Shown one piece after another: positions 28,432-38,251 of a stretch of DNA of 64,000 nt. This stretch comes from Sporosarcina sp. P34 (GTDB lineage: Bacteria; Bacillota; Bacilli; Bacillales_A; Planococcaceae): positions 21,905 to 85,904 of the forward strand of contig NZ_PDZC01000012.1 in NCBI RefSeq assembly GCF_002743375.1, given 5' to 3'. Numbering within the stretch: the stretch's first letter is position 1; each line of letters begins with the position of its first letter. The notes beneath the pieces are model-generated. The model was not told the DNA's origin. It saw only the letters and a program-made list of their open reading frames with translations, and made no database searches. The position numbers and the translations under genes were made by a program.

Positions 28432-28949
28432 GACGCACGGAACGGCATCCTTCCAAAGGAGATGCTAATTCACTTTGGCATATTTACCGTACCATCTCGA
28501 TCTTTAAGGTCGCAAAGAATTTCATCGTCATTCAGATTGCGCGGTACACGCCATTTGTTTCATGGAAAAACGTTCTCTATCGATGGTTCTTGCGAATGAA
28601 AGTTGGAAAACATACGGCTTTTGCGCTAATGGTTGTACCGGATGTCATGTTTCCGGAACGCATCTCTGTCGGCGAAAACTCCATAATTGGGTTTAATACG
28701 ACGATTTTGGCGCATGAATACTTGATAGACGAATATCGTATTGGAGATGTGGAAATAGGCAATAATGTACTGATTGGAGCCAATACGACGATTTTGCCGG
28801 GTGTGAAAATTGGTGACGGTGCCATTGTTTCCGCTGCATCACTTGTCAATAAAGACATTCCGGCCGGTACATTTGCTGGCGGTAATCCGGTGCGTATTAT
28901 ATATACAGCCGAACAAATGGTAGAACGTGCAGCACGTGAAAGCAAATGA
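28428..28949 (+). CDS. yvoF: Hexapeptide-repeat O-acetyltransferase YvoF
   Basis: A 173-residue left-handed beta-helix acyltransferase. Hexapeptide repeats cover about 75-150 (VGENSIIGFNTTILAHEYLID, IGNNVLIGANTTI and IGDGAIVSAASLV in sequence). The GNPVRII end is typical of the maltose/galactoside acetyltransferase group. The acceptor is unknown. It is the last gene of the hprK operon, with an ATGA overlap with ppaX. B. subtilis has the same order. Confidence 0.85.
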   Translation: MRRTERHPSKGDANSLWHIYRTISIFKVAKNFIVIQIARYTPFVSWKNVLYRWFLRMKVGKHTAFALMVVPDVMFPERISVGENSIIGFNTTILAHEYLIDEYRIGDVEIGNNVLIGANTTILPGVKIGDGAIVSAASLVNKDIPAGTFAGGNPVRIIYTAEQMVERAARESK

Positions 28950-29037
28950 ATGACGGGCCATGTAGTTGTGCTATACTAGAGGATACATTGCAGGGGGACG
29001 TCACGTGCGTTCCTCTTACTTTTTCGGAGGAGTTCGA

Positions 29038-30561
29038 TTGAAAAACAACCAACGTTTTAAAAAAGATAAAATTATATCATTCCTGCCTGACGGTGATTTT
29101 TATCGTAAACGCGCGATGCAAGCTATGCAACGCGAACAATTTTCTGACGCGGAAAAATATTATAAACGTGCACTGGATTTGAATCCAGAAGATGCACTGA
29201 CACATATGGAATACGGTGTGTTTATAATGGAAGTTGGTCGCTTTGAAGATGCGTATGAACTGCTGCAAACGGCTGATGACCTGGATCCAAACAATGAAGA
29301 GACGACATTTTATTTAGCAGAAGTTCACGCACATCTAGGCTTGCTGCGTGAAGCGAAGCAGTACGCATTGAAATATGTTGCTATAGCACCGGATGGCGTA
29401 TTTGTGGAAGAAGCCCATGAAATCTCTGAATTCGCTGATCAAGAAGAAATGTTTGTTGAAGAAGGCGAACAGCTGGATGGGGAAGTCATATTTAGGCAAG
29501 AAAAAGCGCGCCGTATGATGGAACAAGGGGACTTTGAAGCTGCCATTGACGTGCTTGAGGATTTATTAGTGGATTATCCAAAGACATGGGCTGTCCATAA
29601 TAATTTGGCGCTTGCGTATTTTTATATAGGTAAGGAAAAACATGCGGAAGATATTCTATACAATGTCTTACGTGAGGAAAAAGGCAATATCCATGCGCTG
29701 TGTAACTTAGCAGTGTTCTTTTATTACAATCGGGATGAAGAGCGCCTGAACAGCATGATGGAGCTGTTGTCGAAGATTAAACCGTACCAATTCGAACAGC
29801 GCTATAAATTAGGAGCGACATTTGCGCTGACAGGTCGTTATGAAGAAGCGTACCACTGGCTTCGCAGTCTGCAAAAACGCGGATTTGAAGGAGATGTCGG
29901 ATACTACTTCTGGCTGGCGAATGCTGCATACTTTACAGGTCACCGAAAAGTAGCGGAGCAGGCAAATGAAGCCTTGCTGAAATTGGACCCGACTAAAGAA
30001 GGATTTGAACCATGGAAATCATTGGACGAAGAGGTGGACGTAGATTCTTACGAAGAGGATGTTCCGTTCCTGATTGAAAAGATTTCGAGCCCTTATCGCA
30101 GTGAGCGAATGTTCGGCTTGTATGTAGTAGGAAAGTCGTCACATTTACAGGAAATTCTTTCGCATCCAGGATATATTGACGTTGAAAAATTGACTGCTGT
30201 GGAACAGTTGTTTTTAGCGCATAGCCTGAGCTATTCATTCCAAGTGACGAATCCATTCGAAAAGGCTTTGAAAAAAGCGTTAGCTATTTGTGATCTATTG
30301 TATGAAGAGTATAAACCGCTTGATGAGCGAAGTGTACAACTCTTTCAAATGTGGTTCACGCTATGTGAACATGCACTTGAGCAGAAATATATGTTCAGTA
30401 ACGTGCATGCACTAGCTGCTGCGGCAGATTATATGTTCCAATCATCGCATGACGAGAAAGTGACAAAGAAATCTGTAGCAGAAAACTATAACGTTTCCGT
30501 TTCGACGCTATCCAAGTATATTCAGGAATTGCTTCAATTTCTGCCTTATACAAATGAATAA
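29038..30561 (+). CDS. yvcD: Tetratricopeptide repeat protein YvcD
   Basis: A 507-residue protein with several TPR motifs in the first 330 residues (for example AMQREQFSDAEKYYKRALDL, then MEQGDFEAAIDVLEDLL). A conserved C-terminal region ends in a helix-turn-helix-like segment (KSVAENYNVSVSTLSKYI). It is a scaffold for unknown partners. The start is TTG 29038, with CGGAGGAG 5 bases upstream and a KDKIISFLPDGDF start matching the family. A GTG at 29005 behind AGGGGG is an alternative. It sits before trxB as in B. subtilis. Confidence 0.82.
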   Translation: MKNNQRFKKDKIISFLPDGDFYRKRAMQAMQREQFSDAEKYYKRALDLNPEDALTHMEYGVFIMEVGRFEDAYELLQTADDLDPNNEETTFYLAEVHAHLGLLREAKQYALKYVAIAPDGVFVEEAHEISEFADQEEMFVEEGEQLDGEVIFRQEKARRMMEQGDFEAAIDVLEDLLVDYPKTWAVHNNLALAYFYIGKEKHAEDILYNVLREEKGNIHALCNLAVFFYYNRDEERLNSMMELLSKIKPYQFEQRYKLGATFALTGRYEEAYHWLRSLQKRGFEGDVGYYFWLANAAYFTGHRKVAEQANEALLKLDPTKEGFEPWKSLDEEVDVDSYEEDVPFLIEKISSPYRSERMFGLYVVGKSSHLQEILSHPGYIDVEKLTAVEQLFLAHSLSYSFQVTNPFEKALKKALAICDLLYEEYKPLDERSVQLFQMWFTLCEHALEQKYMFSNVHALAAAADYMFQSSHDEKVTKKSVAENYNVSVSTLSKYIQELLQFLPYTNE

Positions 30562-30671
30562 CTATCTGCAGAAGTTGCATTTAAGTTGAAATTTGGGTGT
30601 GTTTCTCGTACGATTTTATATAGCGATAGTTTTATCTGCTAGTCAGATGAAATTTTTGACGAAGTGAATAA

Positions 30672-31664
<993 letters not shown>

Positions 31665-31764
31665 ACGATTGTTGAAATTGTAACGTGTGTGTAATCGTCT
31701 TGCAATATAAGAGAGGGATAATAGAAGAAGAAAGACACCCCCTTTCACAATATAGCAACTTTGT

Positions 31765-31809
31765 GGCTATTTACGGTATAATCTTCCGTGAATAGCCGTC
31801 TTTTTTTTT
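31765..31809 (+). terminator. Terminator after trxB
   Basis: A 12-bp stem GGCTATTTACGG / CCGTGAATAGCC (one G-U pair), followed by GTC and nine T. Confidence 0.92.
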
Positions 31810-31868
31810 CGTTTTCAATGAAAGCGTTGTATACTATACATACATACTTGAAAAGTGGGGAACTACAT

Positions 31869-32345
31869 ATGCAAAAAATTGCTAACTTGCTCGTGGTGAA
31901 AGACGGTCAAGTCCTATTACTAAAGAAGCCAAGGCGTGGATGGTATGTGGCACCGGGTGGGAAAATAGACGAAGGTGAGTCGGTTTATGAAGCAGCTCAT
32001 CGTGAATTTCTCGAAGAAACCGGTGCGCAGGCAATCTCGCCACATGTAAAAGGCATATATACGATGATGATTATGGACGATGAGGGAAAAGAATTATTGA
32101 ACGAATGGTTACTCTTCACATTTGTCGCACATGATTATTCCGGAGAATTGATGAAGACAACTATCGAAGGTGAATTAGAATGGCATCCGATAGAAAGTTT
32201 GCATACACTGCCAATGGCGGAAGGTGATCGCAAGAATTTGCTCTTTGCAGTGAATCAGCAAGGCATGCAGTATGGAACATTCTATTATACAGAGCAATTC
32301 CGCCTCTTGCGGGAATCACTTCAACAATCAATGGAAGGTGAATAA
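31869..32345 (+). CDS. yvcI: Nudix hydrolase YvcI
   Basis: A 158-residue Nudix protein. The Nudix box is complete ([20 protein letters not shown] with G, E, REF-EE and G in register) near 36-58. It hydrolyses a nucleoside diphosphate linked to an unknown moiety; the substrate cannot be read. The ATG at 31869 is preferred over upstream in-frame starts, because GTGGGG stands about 10 bases before it and the earlier codons overlap the trxB terminator. A -10 TATACT lies upstream. It heads the yvcI-rapZ-yvcK-whiA-crh cluster. Confidence 0.9.
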   Translation: MQKIANLLVVKDGQVLLLKKPRRGWYVAPGGKIDEGESVYEAAHREFLEETGAQAISPHVKGIYTMMIMDDEGKELLNEWLLFTFVAHDYSGELMKTTIEGELEWHPIESLHTLPMAEGDRKNLLFAVNQQGMQYGTFYYTEQFRLLRESLQQSMEGE

Positions 32346-32350
32346 TATTT

Positions 32351-33238
32351 ATGGATCAACCACAAGTGGTAAATGAATATGAAGTGGTAATTATTACGGG
32401 TATGTCAGGTGCAGGCAAGACAGTCGCTATGCAATGCTTTGAAGACATGGGATTCTATTGTATCGACAATTTGCCACCCGAACTATTTGTAACATTCCTC
32501 GATTTGATGATGAAGTCGAATAATCAGATGAGACGTATTGCCGCAGTGATGGATACGCGCGGCGGAAGTTTATTTGATTCCATGATTACAGCAATCGAAG
32601 GATTATTCAAGATGGAAGATGTCAAAACCAGTTTGTTATTCTTGGATTCAGATGATGAAGCTCTTGTAAAACGTTATAAAGAAACACGCAGATCACACCC
32701 ATTATCTGAAGGTGGCGTGTTACTTGAAGGGATTCGGAAAGAGCGTCATTTGCTGACTGAAATAAAAGGACTTTCACGTTCTATTATTGATACATCGAAA
32801 TTAAAGCCCAAAGACTTACGGGAAAAAATTACACGTGAGTTTTCTGAAGCAGGCGAGCCGAACTTTACCTTGAATTTTGTATCATTTGGTTTCAAGCATG
32901 GGATGCCGATTGATGCAGATGTAGTATTTGACGTACGATTTTTACCGAACCCGTTTTACTTGGAAGAATTACGTCCGTTGACAGGTTTGAATCATGAAGT
33001 ATCTGATTATGTATTGAAATGGGCGGACACGAAAGAATTAATTGAGAAACTAACGGATTTATTCAAGTTCATAATTCCACAGTATAAACAAGAAGGAAAA
33101 GGTCAGGCAGTTATCGCATTCGGTTGTACAGGTGGTCAACACCGTTCTGTTACACTCGCTGAATACTTTACAGGCGTTTTTAAAAGTGAATACCCAACAC
33201 ATGTATCGCATCGGGATGTTGAAAAAAGAAAGGGTTGA
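32351..33238 (+). CDS. rapZ: RNase adapter / nucleotide-binding protein RapZ (YvcJ)
   Basis: A 295-residue P-loop protein. Walker A is GMSGAGKT (17-24). The conserved C-terminal domain is marked by [11 protein letters not shown] near 257 and SHRDVEKR at the end. The family hydrolyses nucleoside triphosphates. In E. coli RapZ controls glmZ RNA and glucosamine synthesis; in Bacillus YvcJ affects competence, and the RNA link is not established. It lies 5 bases after yvcI and one base before yvcK. Confidence 0.93.
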   Translation: MDQPQVVNEYEVVIITGMSGAGKTVAMQCFEDMGFYCIDNLPPELFVTFLDLMMKSNNQMRRIAAVMDTRGGSLFDSMITAIEGLFKMEDVKTSLLFLDSDDEALVKRYKETRRSHPLSEGGVLLEGIRKERHLLTEIKGLSRSIIDTSKLKPKDLREKITREFSEAGEPNFTLNFVSFGFKHGMPIDADVVFDVRFLPNPFYLEELRPLTGLNHEVSDYVLKWADTKELIEKLTDLFKFIIPQYKQEGKGQAVIAFGCTGGQHRSVTLAEYFTGVFKSEYPTHVSHRDVEKRKG

Positions 33239-33239
33239 C

Positions 33240-34208
33240 ATGAATATGCAATCCACTAAGAGGAAACGCGTTGTTGTATTCGGAGGCGGTACAGGATTAT
33301 CCAATATCCTTCGCGGTTTAAAGCGTTATCCAATTGAATTGACAGCTATTGTAACGGTGGCGGATGATGGGGGAAGTTCAGGTCGTTTATTTGACCAGTA
33401 TAACGTCCCGCCACCTGGAGATATAAGACAGGTTATGGCAGCGCTTTCAGATGTCGAACCCATGATTGAAAAAATGTTCCAGCATCGCTTTGAGGGATCA
33501 GATGGATTGAAGGGACATTCTCTTGGGAATTTGATGCTTACGGCCTTAACAACGATTACTGGTGATTTCGCCCGTGCAGTCGAGCAGATGGGCGCTGTTC
33601 TGAATATTAAAGGAACCGTATTACCTGCTGCAAATCAGCGAATTACCTTGCATGCAGAGCTTGAAGATGGTTCAATCATTACAGGCGAATCGAAAATTCC
33701 TCTCTATGGAAGGAAAATCCGTAACGTTTTCATCACGCCTCAAGACGTAAAACCATTACCGGAAACAGCCGATACGATAAAAAATGCAGATTTAATCGTA
33801 TTTGGACCGGGAAGCTTGTATACTAGTACTTTGCCAACACTTTTAGTGCAGGACATTCGCGAAGCGATTCTCGAAAGTACTGCCAAAAAAGTCTATGTTG
33901 GTAACTTAACCACACAACGTGGCGAAACGTATCGCTATACTGCTTCTGAGCATGTTCAGGCACTCTATGATCATGCGGGAGAACCGTTTCTTGATGCAGT
34001 TCTAGTGAATAACGTAGAAGCGTTCAGACGTATGCATAACCTGGCTGAAAATGAAGAACCTTGGCTTGTGGAGAATGATTTGGAGTGCCTGCAAGCGCTA
34101 GTGCCTGAAGTATTTGTGCAAGAGATCGCGTCTCTTATCGATGGGACGGTAATGCATAAAACAATGGAAGTGTCAGATATGTTGATGCGTTATATAGAGA
34201 GAACGTAG
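33240..34208 (+). CDS. yvcK: Gluconeogenesis factor YvcK (UPF0052/CofD-like)
   Basis: A 322-residue protein. An N-terminal GGGTGLSNILRGLK binding loop and VADDGGSSGRLF are followed by PPGDIR and KGHSLGN motifs of the YvcK/CofD family. It binds UDP-sugars and is needed for normal morphology on gluconeogenic carbon sources. The ATG at 33240 is chosen because AAAGGG stands 5-6 bases upstream; frames further upstream lie inside rapZ. Confidence 0.93.
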   Translation: MNMQSTKRKRVVVFGGGTGLSNILRGLKRYPIELTAIVTVADDGGSSGRLFDQYNVPPPGDIRQVMAALSDVEPMIEKMFQHRFEGSDGLKGHSLGNLMLTALTTITGDFARAVEQMGAVLNIKGTVLPAANQRITLHAELEDGSIITGESKIPLYGRKIRNVFITPQDVKPLPETADTIKNADLIVFGPGSLYTSTLPTLLVQDIREAILESTAKKVYVGNLTTQRGETYRYTASEHVQALYDHAGEPFLDAVLVNNVEAFRRMHNLAENEEPWLVENDLECLQALVPEVFVQEIASLIDGTVMHKTMEVSDMLMRYIERT

Positions 34209-34249
34209 AAGGCGGATAGATGTGAAAATCGCCGAAGAGGGGGAATATC

Positions 34250-35176
34250 ATGTCTTTTGCATCCAAAACAAAGAAAGAATTGACGCAGATTGAAACGGAT
34301 GATTGTTGTACGAAAGCAGAAATTGCGGCATTCATCCGTATGAATGGTGTCATGTCTTTTTCAAATAAACAACTTAGTCTTGACGTTCAAACGGAAAATG
34401 CCTCTATTGCGCGTCGTTTGTATTCGAATGTAAAGGCGTTGTATCCATATAAAGTGGAATTGCTTGTTCGGAAAAAAATGCGTTTAAAGAAAAACAATGT
34501 CTATATTTGCCGGATCCGTGATGGAGCCAAGCACTTATTGGAAGAGTTATCCATTATGACACATGACTTCCAAATGATTAACACGATCGATCCACAGCTA
34601 ATTGAAAAAGATTGCTGTGCACGCGCATACTTACGGGGAGCTTTCCTGGCAGGAGGTTCCGTTAATAATCCGGAGACGTCTTCCTATCACTTGGAAGTCT
34701 TCTCAAGCTATCAAGAACATAGTCAATCACTTGTTGAGTTGATGAACCATTTTCATTTGAACGCAAAATCTATTGAACGCAAAAAAGGATTTATCGCGTA
34801 TCTAAAAGAAGCAGAAAAAATATCCGATTTCCTGGGCATCATCGGTGCACATGTATCCCTAATGAAGTTTGAGGATGTGCGAATCATGCGAGATATGCGC
34901 AACAGCGTGAATCGGCTAGTGAATTGTGAAACCGCTAATCTGAATAAGACGATTGGTGCAGCACAAAGGCAAGTAGAAAATATTAAGTTGATTGAGCGGA
35001 CGATTGGTTTAGATCAATTACCCGAACGTCTACAAGAGATTGCTCAATTACGTGTTACTCATCAAGATGTGACGCTAAAGGAGTTAGGCGAGCTAGTAAC
35101 GGGTACACCGGTTAGTAAATCGGGTGTCAATCATCGTTTGCGTAAGATTGAAGAAATTGCAGATCGATTACGGTAA
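34250..35176 (+). CDS. whiA: DNA-binding protein WhiA
   Basis: A 308-residue protein. The N-terminal two thirds is a LAGLIDADG-like fold without nuclease residues ([17 protein letters not shown] near 122). The C-terminus is a helix-turn-helix ([10 protein letters not shown], then [12 protein letters not shown]). WhiA is a sporulation regulator in Streptomyces and affects cell division and chromosome segregation in Bacillus. AGAGGGGG precedes the ATG. Gene order rapZ-yvcK-whiA-crh is standard for Bacillales. Confidence 0.95.
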   Translation: MSFASKTKKELTQIETDDCCTKAEIAAFIRMNGVMSFSNKQLSLDVQTENASIARRLYSNVKALYPYKVELLVRKKMRLKKNNVYICRIRDGAKHLLEELSIMTHDFQMINTIDPQLIEKDCCARAYLRGAFLAGGSVNNPETSSYHLEVFSSYQEHSQSLVELMNHFHLNAKSIERKKGFIAYLKEAEKISDFLGIIGAHVSLMKFEDVRIMRDMRNSVNRLVNCETANLNKTIGAAQRQVENIKLIERTIGLDQLPERLQEIAQLRVTHQDVTLKELGELVTGTPVSKSGVNHRLRKIEEIADRLR

Positions 35177-35224
35177 ATTATTAGTAGATCCTTCTTAAGA
35201 AGAGGAAGAAAAGGAGCACACAAT

Positions 35225-35482
35225 ATGGTAGAAAAAACACTAAAAGTAGGAATTAAACCTGGTTTGCAAGCGAGACAGGCGGCGTTATTTGTGCAGGAGG
35301 CCAATAAGTACTCGGCTGACATTTATTTGAAGAAGGATACTCGTCAAGTGAATGCAAAGAGTATCATGGGGATTATGAGTTTGGCGATTGCCAAGGGAAC
35401 AGAGATCACGTTGATTACAGACGGGATTGATGAAGATTTGGCTCTTCAGAATTTAGCTGAGATTGTGGAAGTGGAGCAGTAA
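35225..35482 (+). CDS. crh: Catabolite repression HPr-like protein Crh
   Basis: An 85-residue HPr paralogue. Position 15 is Gln instead of the catalytic His (GLQAR), so it cannot take phosphate from enzyme I. Ser46 (NAKSIMGIM) is kept as the HprK target. P-Ser-Crh binds CcpA and helps carbon catabolite control at cre sites; a cre site stands before cggR in this window. AAGGAG lies upstream. A terminator follows. Confidence 0.96.
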   Translation: MVEKTLKVGIKPGLQARQAALFVQEANKYSADIYLKKDTRQVNAKSIMGIMSLAIAKGTEITLITDGIDEDLALQNLAEIVEVEQ

Positions 35483-35494
35483 GTTGATTTGATT

Positions 35495-35534
35495 AGGTGA
35501 CGGTAACCTGTAGTTGGGTTTCGTTACCTTTTTT
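35495..35534 (+). terminator. Terminator after crh
   Basis: A stem AGGTGACG / CGTTACCT (one G-U pair), followed by six T. Confidence 0.85.
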
Positions 35535-35564
35535 ATTTGTTTACGTAGTGAGGCGGGTGGCGCA

Positions 35565-35739
35565 GTTGATCTGCGTTCCAGGCGGACGCTTTCCTGCGGG
35601 CATGGCTTGAGCCAAGCGAACAGCGAAGTGTTCGCTTTGACGTATATCTGTGTACTTTGCAGAAATTAAGGCATCTGTGCGGGGTCTCAAGGCTCATGCT
35701 TATCCTCTCGGAGTCGCCGCCTTCCACTCTGACCAACAA
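35565..35739. repeat. Dispersed palindromic repeat, copy 2 (expanded)
   Basis: It begins GTTCCAGGCGGACGCTTTCC and ends GGAGTCGCCGCCTTCCACTC. The GGGTCTCAAGGC arm is present. A central stretch (about 35616-35680, with an AAGCGAACA / TGTTCGCTT hairpin) is longer than in copy 3. It lies between the crh and clpP terminators. Confidence 0.8.
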
Positions 35740-35811
35740 GTGTCTCACTCTGGAGTTAGAGAGCTAGTGCATTTGATTGGTAAAAATAAAACCCAAACCA
35801 ATATAAAAATC

Positions 35812-35861
35812 CAAATAAAAAAAGGTTGTCACGGAAGGCCATTTGGCTTTCCGTGACAACC
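35812..35861 (-). terminator. Terminator after clpP (minus strand)
   Basis: A 14-bp stem AGGTTGTCACGGAA / TTCCGTGACAACCT, followed on the minus strand by seven T. Confidence 0.93.
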
Positions 35862-35869
35862 TATAGTTA

Positions 35870-36466
35870 TTATTTCTTTTCGATTTCGCTACGTTCTAGA
35901 ACGTGGTCGATTAGGCCGTATTCTTTAGCGCGTTCGGCAGTCATGAAGTTATCGCGGTCTGTGTCTTTTGCGATGACGTCGATTGGCTGACCTGTGCGAT
36001 CTGAAAGGATTTGGTTTAGTTTTTCACGTAGGTGCAAGATGCGTTTTGCGGCAATTTCAATTTCAGTTGCCTGACCTTGTGCGCCACCTAGTGGTTGGTG
36101 AATCATTACTTCTGCGTTTGGCAAAGCATAACGTTTACCTTCTGTACCAGCAGTTAGCAAGAATGCACCCATAGATGCTGCCATCCCTACACAGATTGTG
36201 CGGATGTCTGGCTTGATGTATTGCATTGTATCGTAGATTGCCATACCTGCTGTGATACTTCCACCTGGGCTGTTAATGTAAATGGAGATATCTTTTTCTG
36301 GATCTTCAGCTTCCAAGAATAGCAGTTGTGCAACGATGGAGTTTGCCACATTGTCGTCAATGCCGCTCCCCAACATAATAATACGGTCTTTTAATAGACG
36401 AGAGTAGATGTCGTACGCTCGCTCACCACGATTTGTTTGTTCAATAACTGTAGGAATTAGATTCAA
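35870..36466 (-). CDS. clpP: ATP-dependent Clp protease proteolytic subunit
   Basis: A 198-residue serine protease. The catalytic triad is S98 (GMAASMGAF), H123 (MIHQPLG) and D172. It forms a 14-subunit barrel with ClpC, ClpX or ClpE and degrades tmRNA-tagged and damaged proteins in the cytosol. The start is TTG at 36464-36466 with AGGAGG 8 bases upstream. The promoter carries a CtsR operator. smpB and ssrA, which tag its substrates, lie later in the window. Confidence 0.97.
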   Translation of the reverse strand: MNLIPTVIEQTNRGERAYDIYSRLLKDRIIMLGSGIDDNVANSIVAQLLFLEAEDPEKDISIYINSPGGSITAGMAIYDTMQYIKPDIRTICVGMAASMGAFLLTAGTEGKRYALPNAEVMIHQPLGGAQGQATEIEIAAKRILHLREKLNQILSDRTGQPIDVIAKDTDRDNFMTAERAKEYGLIDHVLERSEIEKK

Positions 36467-36538
36467 TTAGACTTCCTCCTTTAATCACTTCATAATATTC
36501 GTTCGGTTGAAATCATTTCGTATTTCAACTATAACTGT

Positions 36539-36569
36539 ATTTTACCTATTAAGGTCAACAAAGGTCAAA
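36539..36569 (-). promoter_or_regulatory. clpP promoter with CtsR operator
   Basis: On the minus strand TTGACC (36563-36568), an 18-bp spacer and TAAAAT (36539-36544). The direct heptad repeat GGTCAAC-AAA-GGTCAAA on the plus strand (36553-36569) matches the CtsR consensus RGTCAAANANRGTCAAA with one mismatch. It covers the -35 box and part of the spacer, as expected for heat-inducible repression. Confidence 0.85.
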
Positions 36570-36591
36570 TCATTTGCCTTAAAAATACACA

Positions 36592-36620
36592 TTGCTTTTC
36601 ATTATATTCTACGATATAAT
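36592..36620 (+). promoter_or_regulatory. tRNA-Arg promoter
   Basis: TTGCTT (36592-36597), a 17-bp spacer and TATAAT (36615-36620). The tRNA starts 78 bases downstream. A palindrome (ACAGAAGAAAAG / CTTTTTTCTGT) lies in the leader. Confidence 0.65.
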
Positions 36621-36697
36621 GGAAGATGTCTCTTACAGAAGAAAAGCTTTTTTCTGTAGTTGAGTAATTATAGTTAAAGCTTGATATTACACGTTTA

Positions 36698-36769
36698 GTC
36701 CTCGTGGTGCAATGGATAGCACGCAAGCCTCCGAAGCTTGAAATGTGGGTTCGACTCCCGCCGAGGGCA
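36698..36769 (+). tRNA. tRNA-Arg (anticodon CCG)
   Basis: 72 bases form a cloverleaf. The acceptor is GTCCTCG / CGAGGGC with one G-U pair. The anticodon stem CAAGC / GCTTG carries the 7-base loop CTCCGAA with anticodon CCG. The T arm contains GTTCGACTC. The CCA end is not encoded. It reads CGG codons. A terminator follows, so it is a single-gene unit; B. subtilis also has a lone tRNA-Arg near clpP. Confidence 0.95.
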
Positions 36770-36778
36770 TCATAGTGA

Positions 36779-36827
36779 AGCGTTTGAACAGTTCGCATTT
36801 TGCGATCATGCTCAAACGCTTTTTTTA
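36779..36827 (+). terminator. Terminator after tRNA-Arg
   Basis: A stem AGCGTTTGA / TCAAACGCT, followed by seven T. From here to 37303 (about 475 bases) I see no gene; no clear promoter for the next gene was found either. Confidence 0.9.
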
Positions 36828-37303
36828 TGCTGGAATTTCTATTGCTCCGAACTTTCTATTCTTTATTTTCCCCGTCTGGCACTTCTTTTAAACTTCGTTG
36901 CTAAATATCTCTTGGCAGTCTTTGGTTTCATATGTGTATTCCACCGTCAGAAGACGTTTTTTTCCTTGCATAAAATGGAGGAAGGAAACAAACGTACTTT
37001 GTTTAGTTCACTGTACAAATGGGGATGCTATCTGTAGGTGCTAATGAAAACAGGGCCAAATAACTCTCGATTAGTTCGTATACAAACACTCGGGGCCTTC
37101 TGAAAGAGTAGCAAGGTGCGAAATAGTCCACTACAAACTAGAGCAAGGTAAATGGTTTCTTAACTCGATAAATAGTTGAACTGCGTTAAATCAGCTACCA
37201 AGTAAAAATGCTGGGTAAAATAAAGAGGGGAAAAATTATAGGCAGCTCAGCTCACTATCTAACTGTTTTTTGTTAGTTGTGAATAAGTCTGGAGGTGTTT
37301 AAG

Positions 37304-38002
37304 ATGGATTATGTAATGACGGGTGGAAAGCTGATAATCGGCTTGGTTGCTCTTCTAGTTGTCATAAGACTATTAGGGAAAAAACATCTTAGCCAAATGA
37401 CACCGTATGATGTGGTGTATCTTCTCGTATTCGGTGGAATTCTTGAAGAGAGCCTCTATGATAATAAGATATCTATCTTCCTGTTTTTATTTTCGGTTGT
37501 AGTGTGGGCAGTTGCCATTTATGCCGTAGAGAAAATTGTCACCCTATCTAATCCGTTACGTATATTGATTAAAGGAGAAACGGACAAGTTGATCCATGAT
37601 GGGAAAATCAATAAAAAATTGATGAAAAAAAACCAATTAGAAATGGAGCAGTTGAGAACGATGCTTCGTAAACAAGGGATTTTTTCGTTGAGAGAAGTAC
37701 GGGACTTGTTTATCGAGCCGGGAGGAGATATTTCAATTAATCAATACGCCAAGTATAAACCCGTGGCTGTACAGGATATGAATCTGGAGAACCGAGAAGA
37801 AGAACCGACCGTACTCTTAATTGATGAGGGACAGATCAAGAAGGAAGTCTTAGACTTTATTGGAAAAACGGAGGCATGGCTTTATGCGGAAATGGAACGC
37901 TTAGGGCATGTGAATCTTCAACATATATTGTATTGTGAATGGTCAAAAACAGAAGGCTTTTTTCTAAAAACATATGCCGATGTTAGTAATAGCGAGAAGT
38001 GA
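37304..38002 (+). CDS. DUF421 (YetF-like) membrane protein
   Basis: A 232-residue protein. Three N-terminal transmembrane helices (about 5-25, 38-52, 58-78) include the family motif RLLGKKHLSQMTPYD. The cytoplasmic DUF421 domain follows (LIKGETDKLIHDGKI, LRKQGIFSLREVR, DISI). These proteins are common in spore formers, often under sporulation control, with no defined activity. GGAGGTG at 37291-37297 sets the ATG at 37304. It is a single gene between the tRNA unit and the ars genes. Confidence 0.87.
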   Translation: MDYVMTGGKLIIGLVALLVVIRLLGKKHLSQMTPYDVVYLLVFGGILEESLYDNKISIFLFLFSVVVWAVAIYAVEKIVTLSNPLRILIKGETDKLIHDGKINKKLMKKNQLEMEQLRTMLRKQGIFSLREVRDLFIEPGGDISINQYAKYKPVAVQDMNLENREEEPTVLLIDEGQIKKEVLDFIGKTEAWLYAEMERLGHVNLQHILYCEWSKTEGFFLKTYADVSNSEK

Positions 38003-38043
38003 AACATAACGCATGAACTACGCTTACAGGAAGAATAAATCAA

Positions 38044-38160
38044 TTGATTTTCAAAATAGAAATTCTAGAAGTCATTTCAGAAGATTCCATTACAGATTTT
38101 ACGGTTGTCATCGTTGCACCTGAATTACCATCTACTTATTGCTTACGAGAATTCGATTAA
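38044..38160 (+). other. Possible 38-codon ORF or gene remnant
   Basis: An open frame from TTG 38044 to TAA 38160 gives a peptide with alternating hydrophobic strands (IEILEVISED, TDFTVVIVAPEL). There is no convincing ribosome site. It could be the tail of a lost gene. I do not recognise it. Confidence 0.2.
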
Positions 38161-38162
38161 TA

Positions 38163-38214
38163 TATAGGCCCCACACAGTGAGAAAATAGGTTATCTCACC
38201 GAGTGGGGCCTATA
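38163..38214. terminator. Bidirectional terminator before arsB
   Basis: A nested stem TATAGGCCCCAC / GTGGGGCCTATA with an inner GTGAG / CTCAC lies between convergent genes. AT-rich flanks lie on both sides. Confidence 0.75.
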
Positions 38215-38251
38215 TTAATCAAGTATATTTCCTGTCTAACTGACAACCGAT

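Noticed and set aside
36830..37303. Riboswitch or T-box before the DUF421 gene
   Set aside because: No conserved T-box or riboswitch motif and no antiterminator/terminator pair could be made out.
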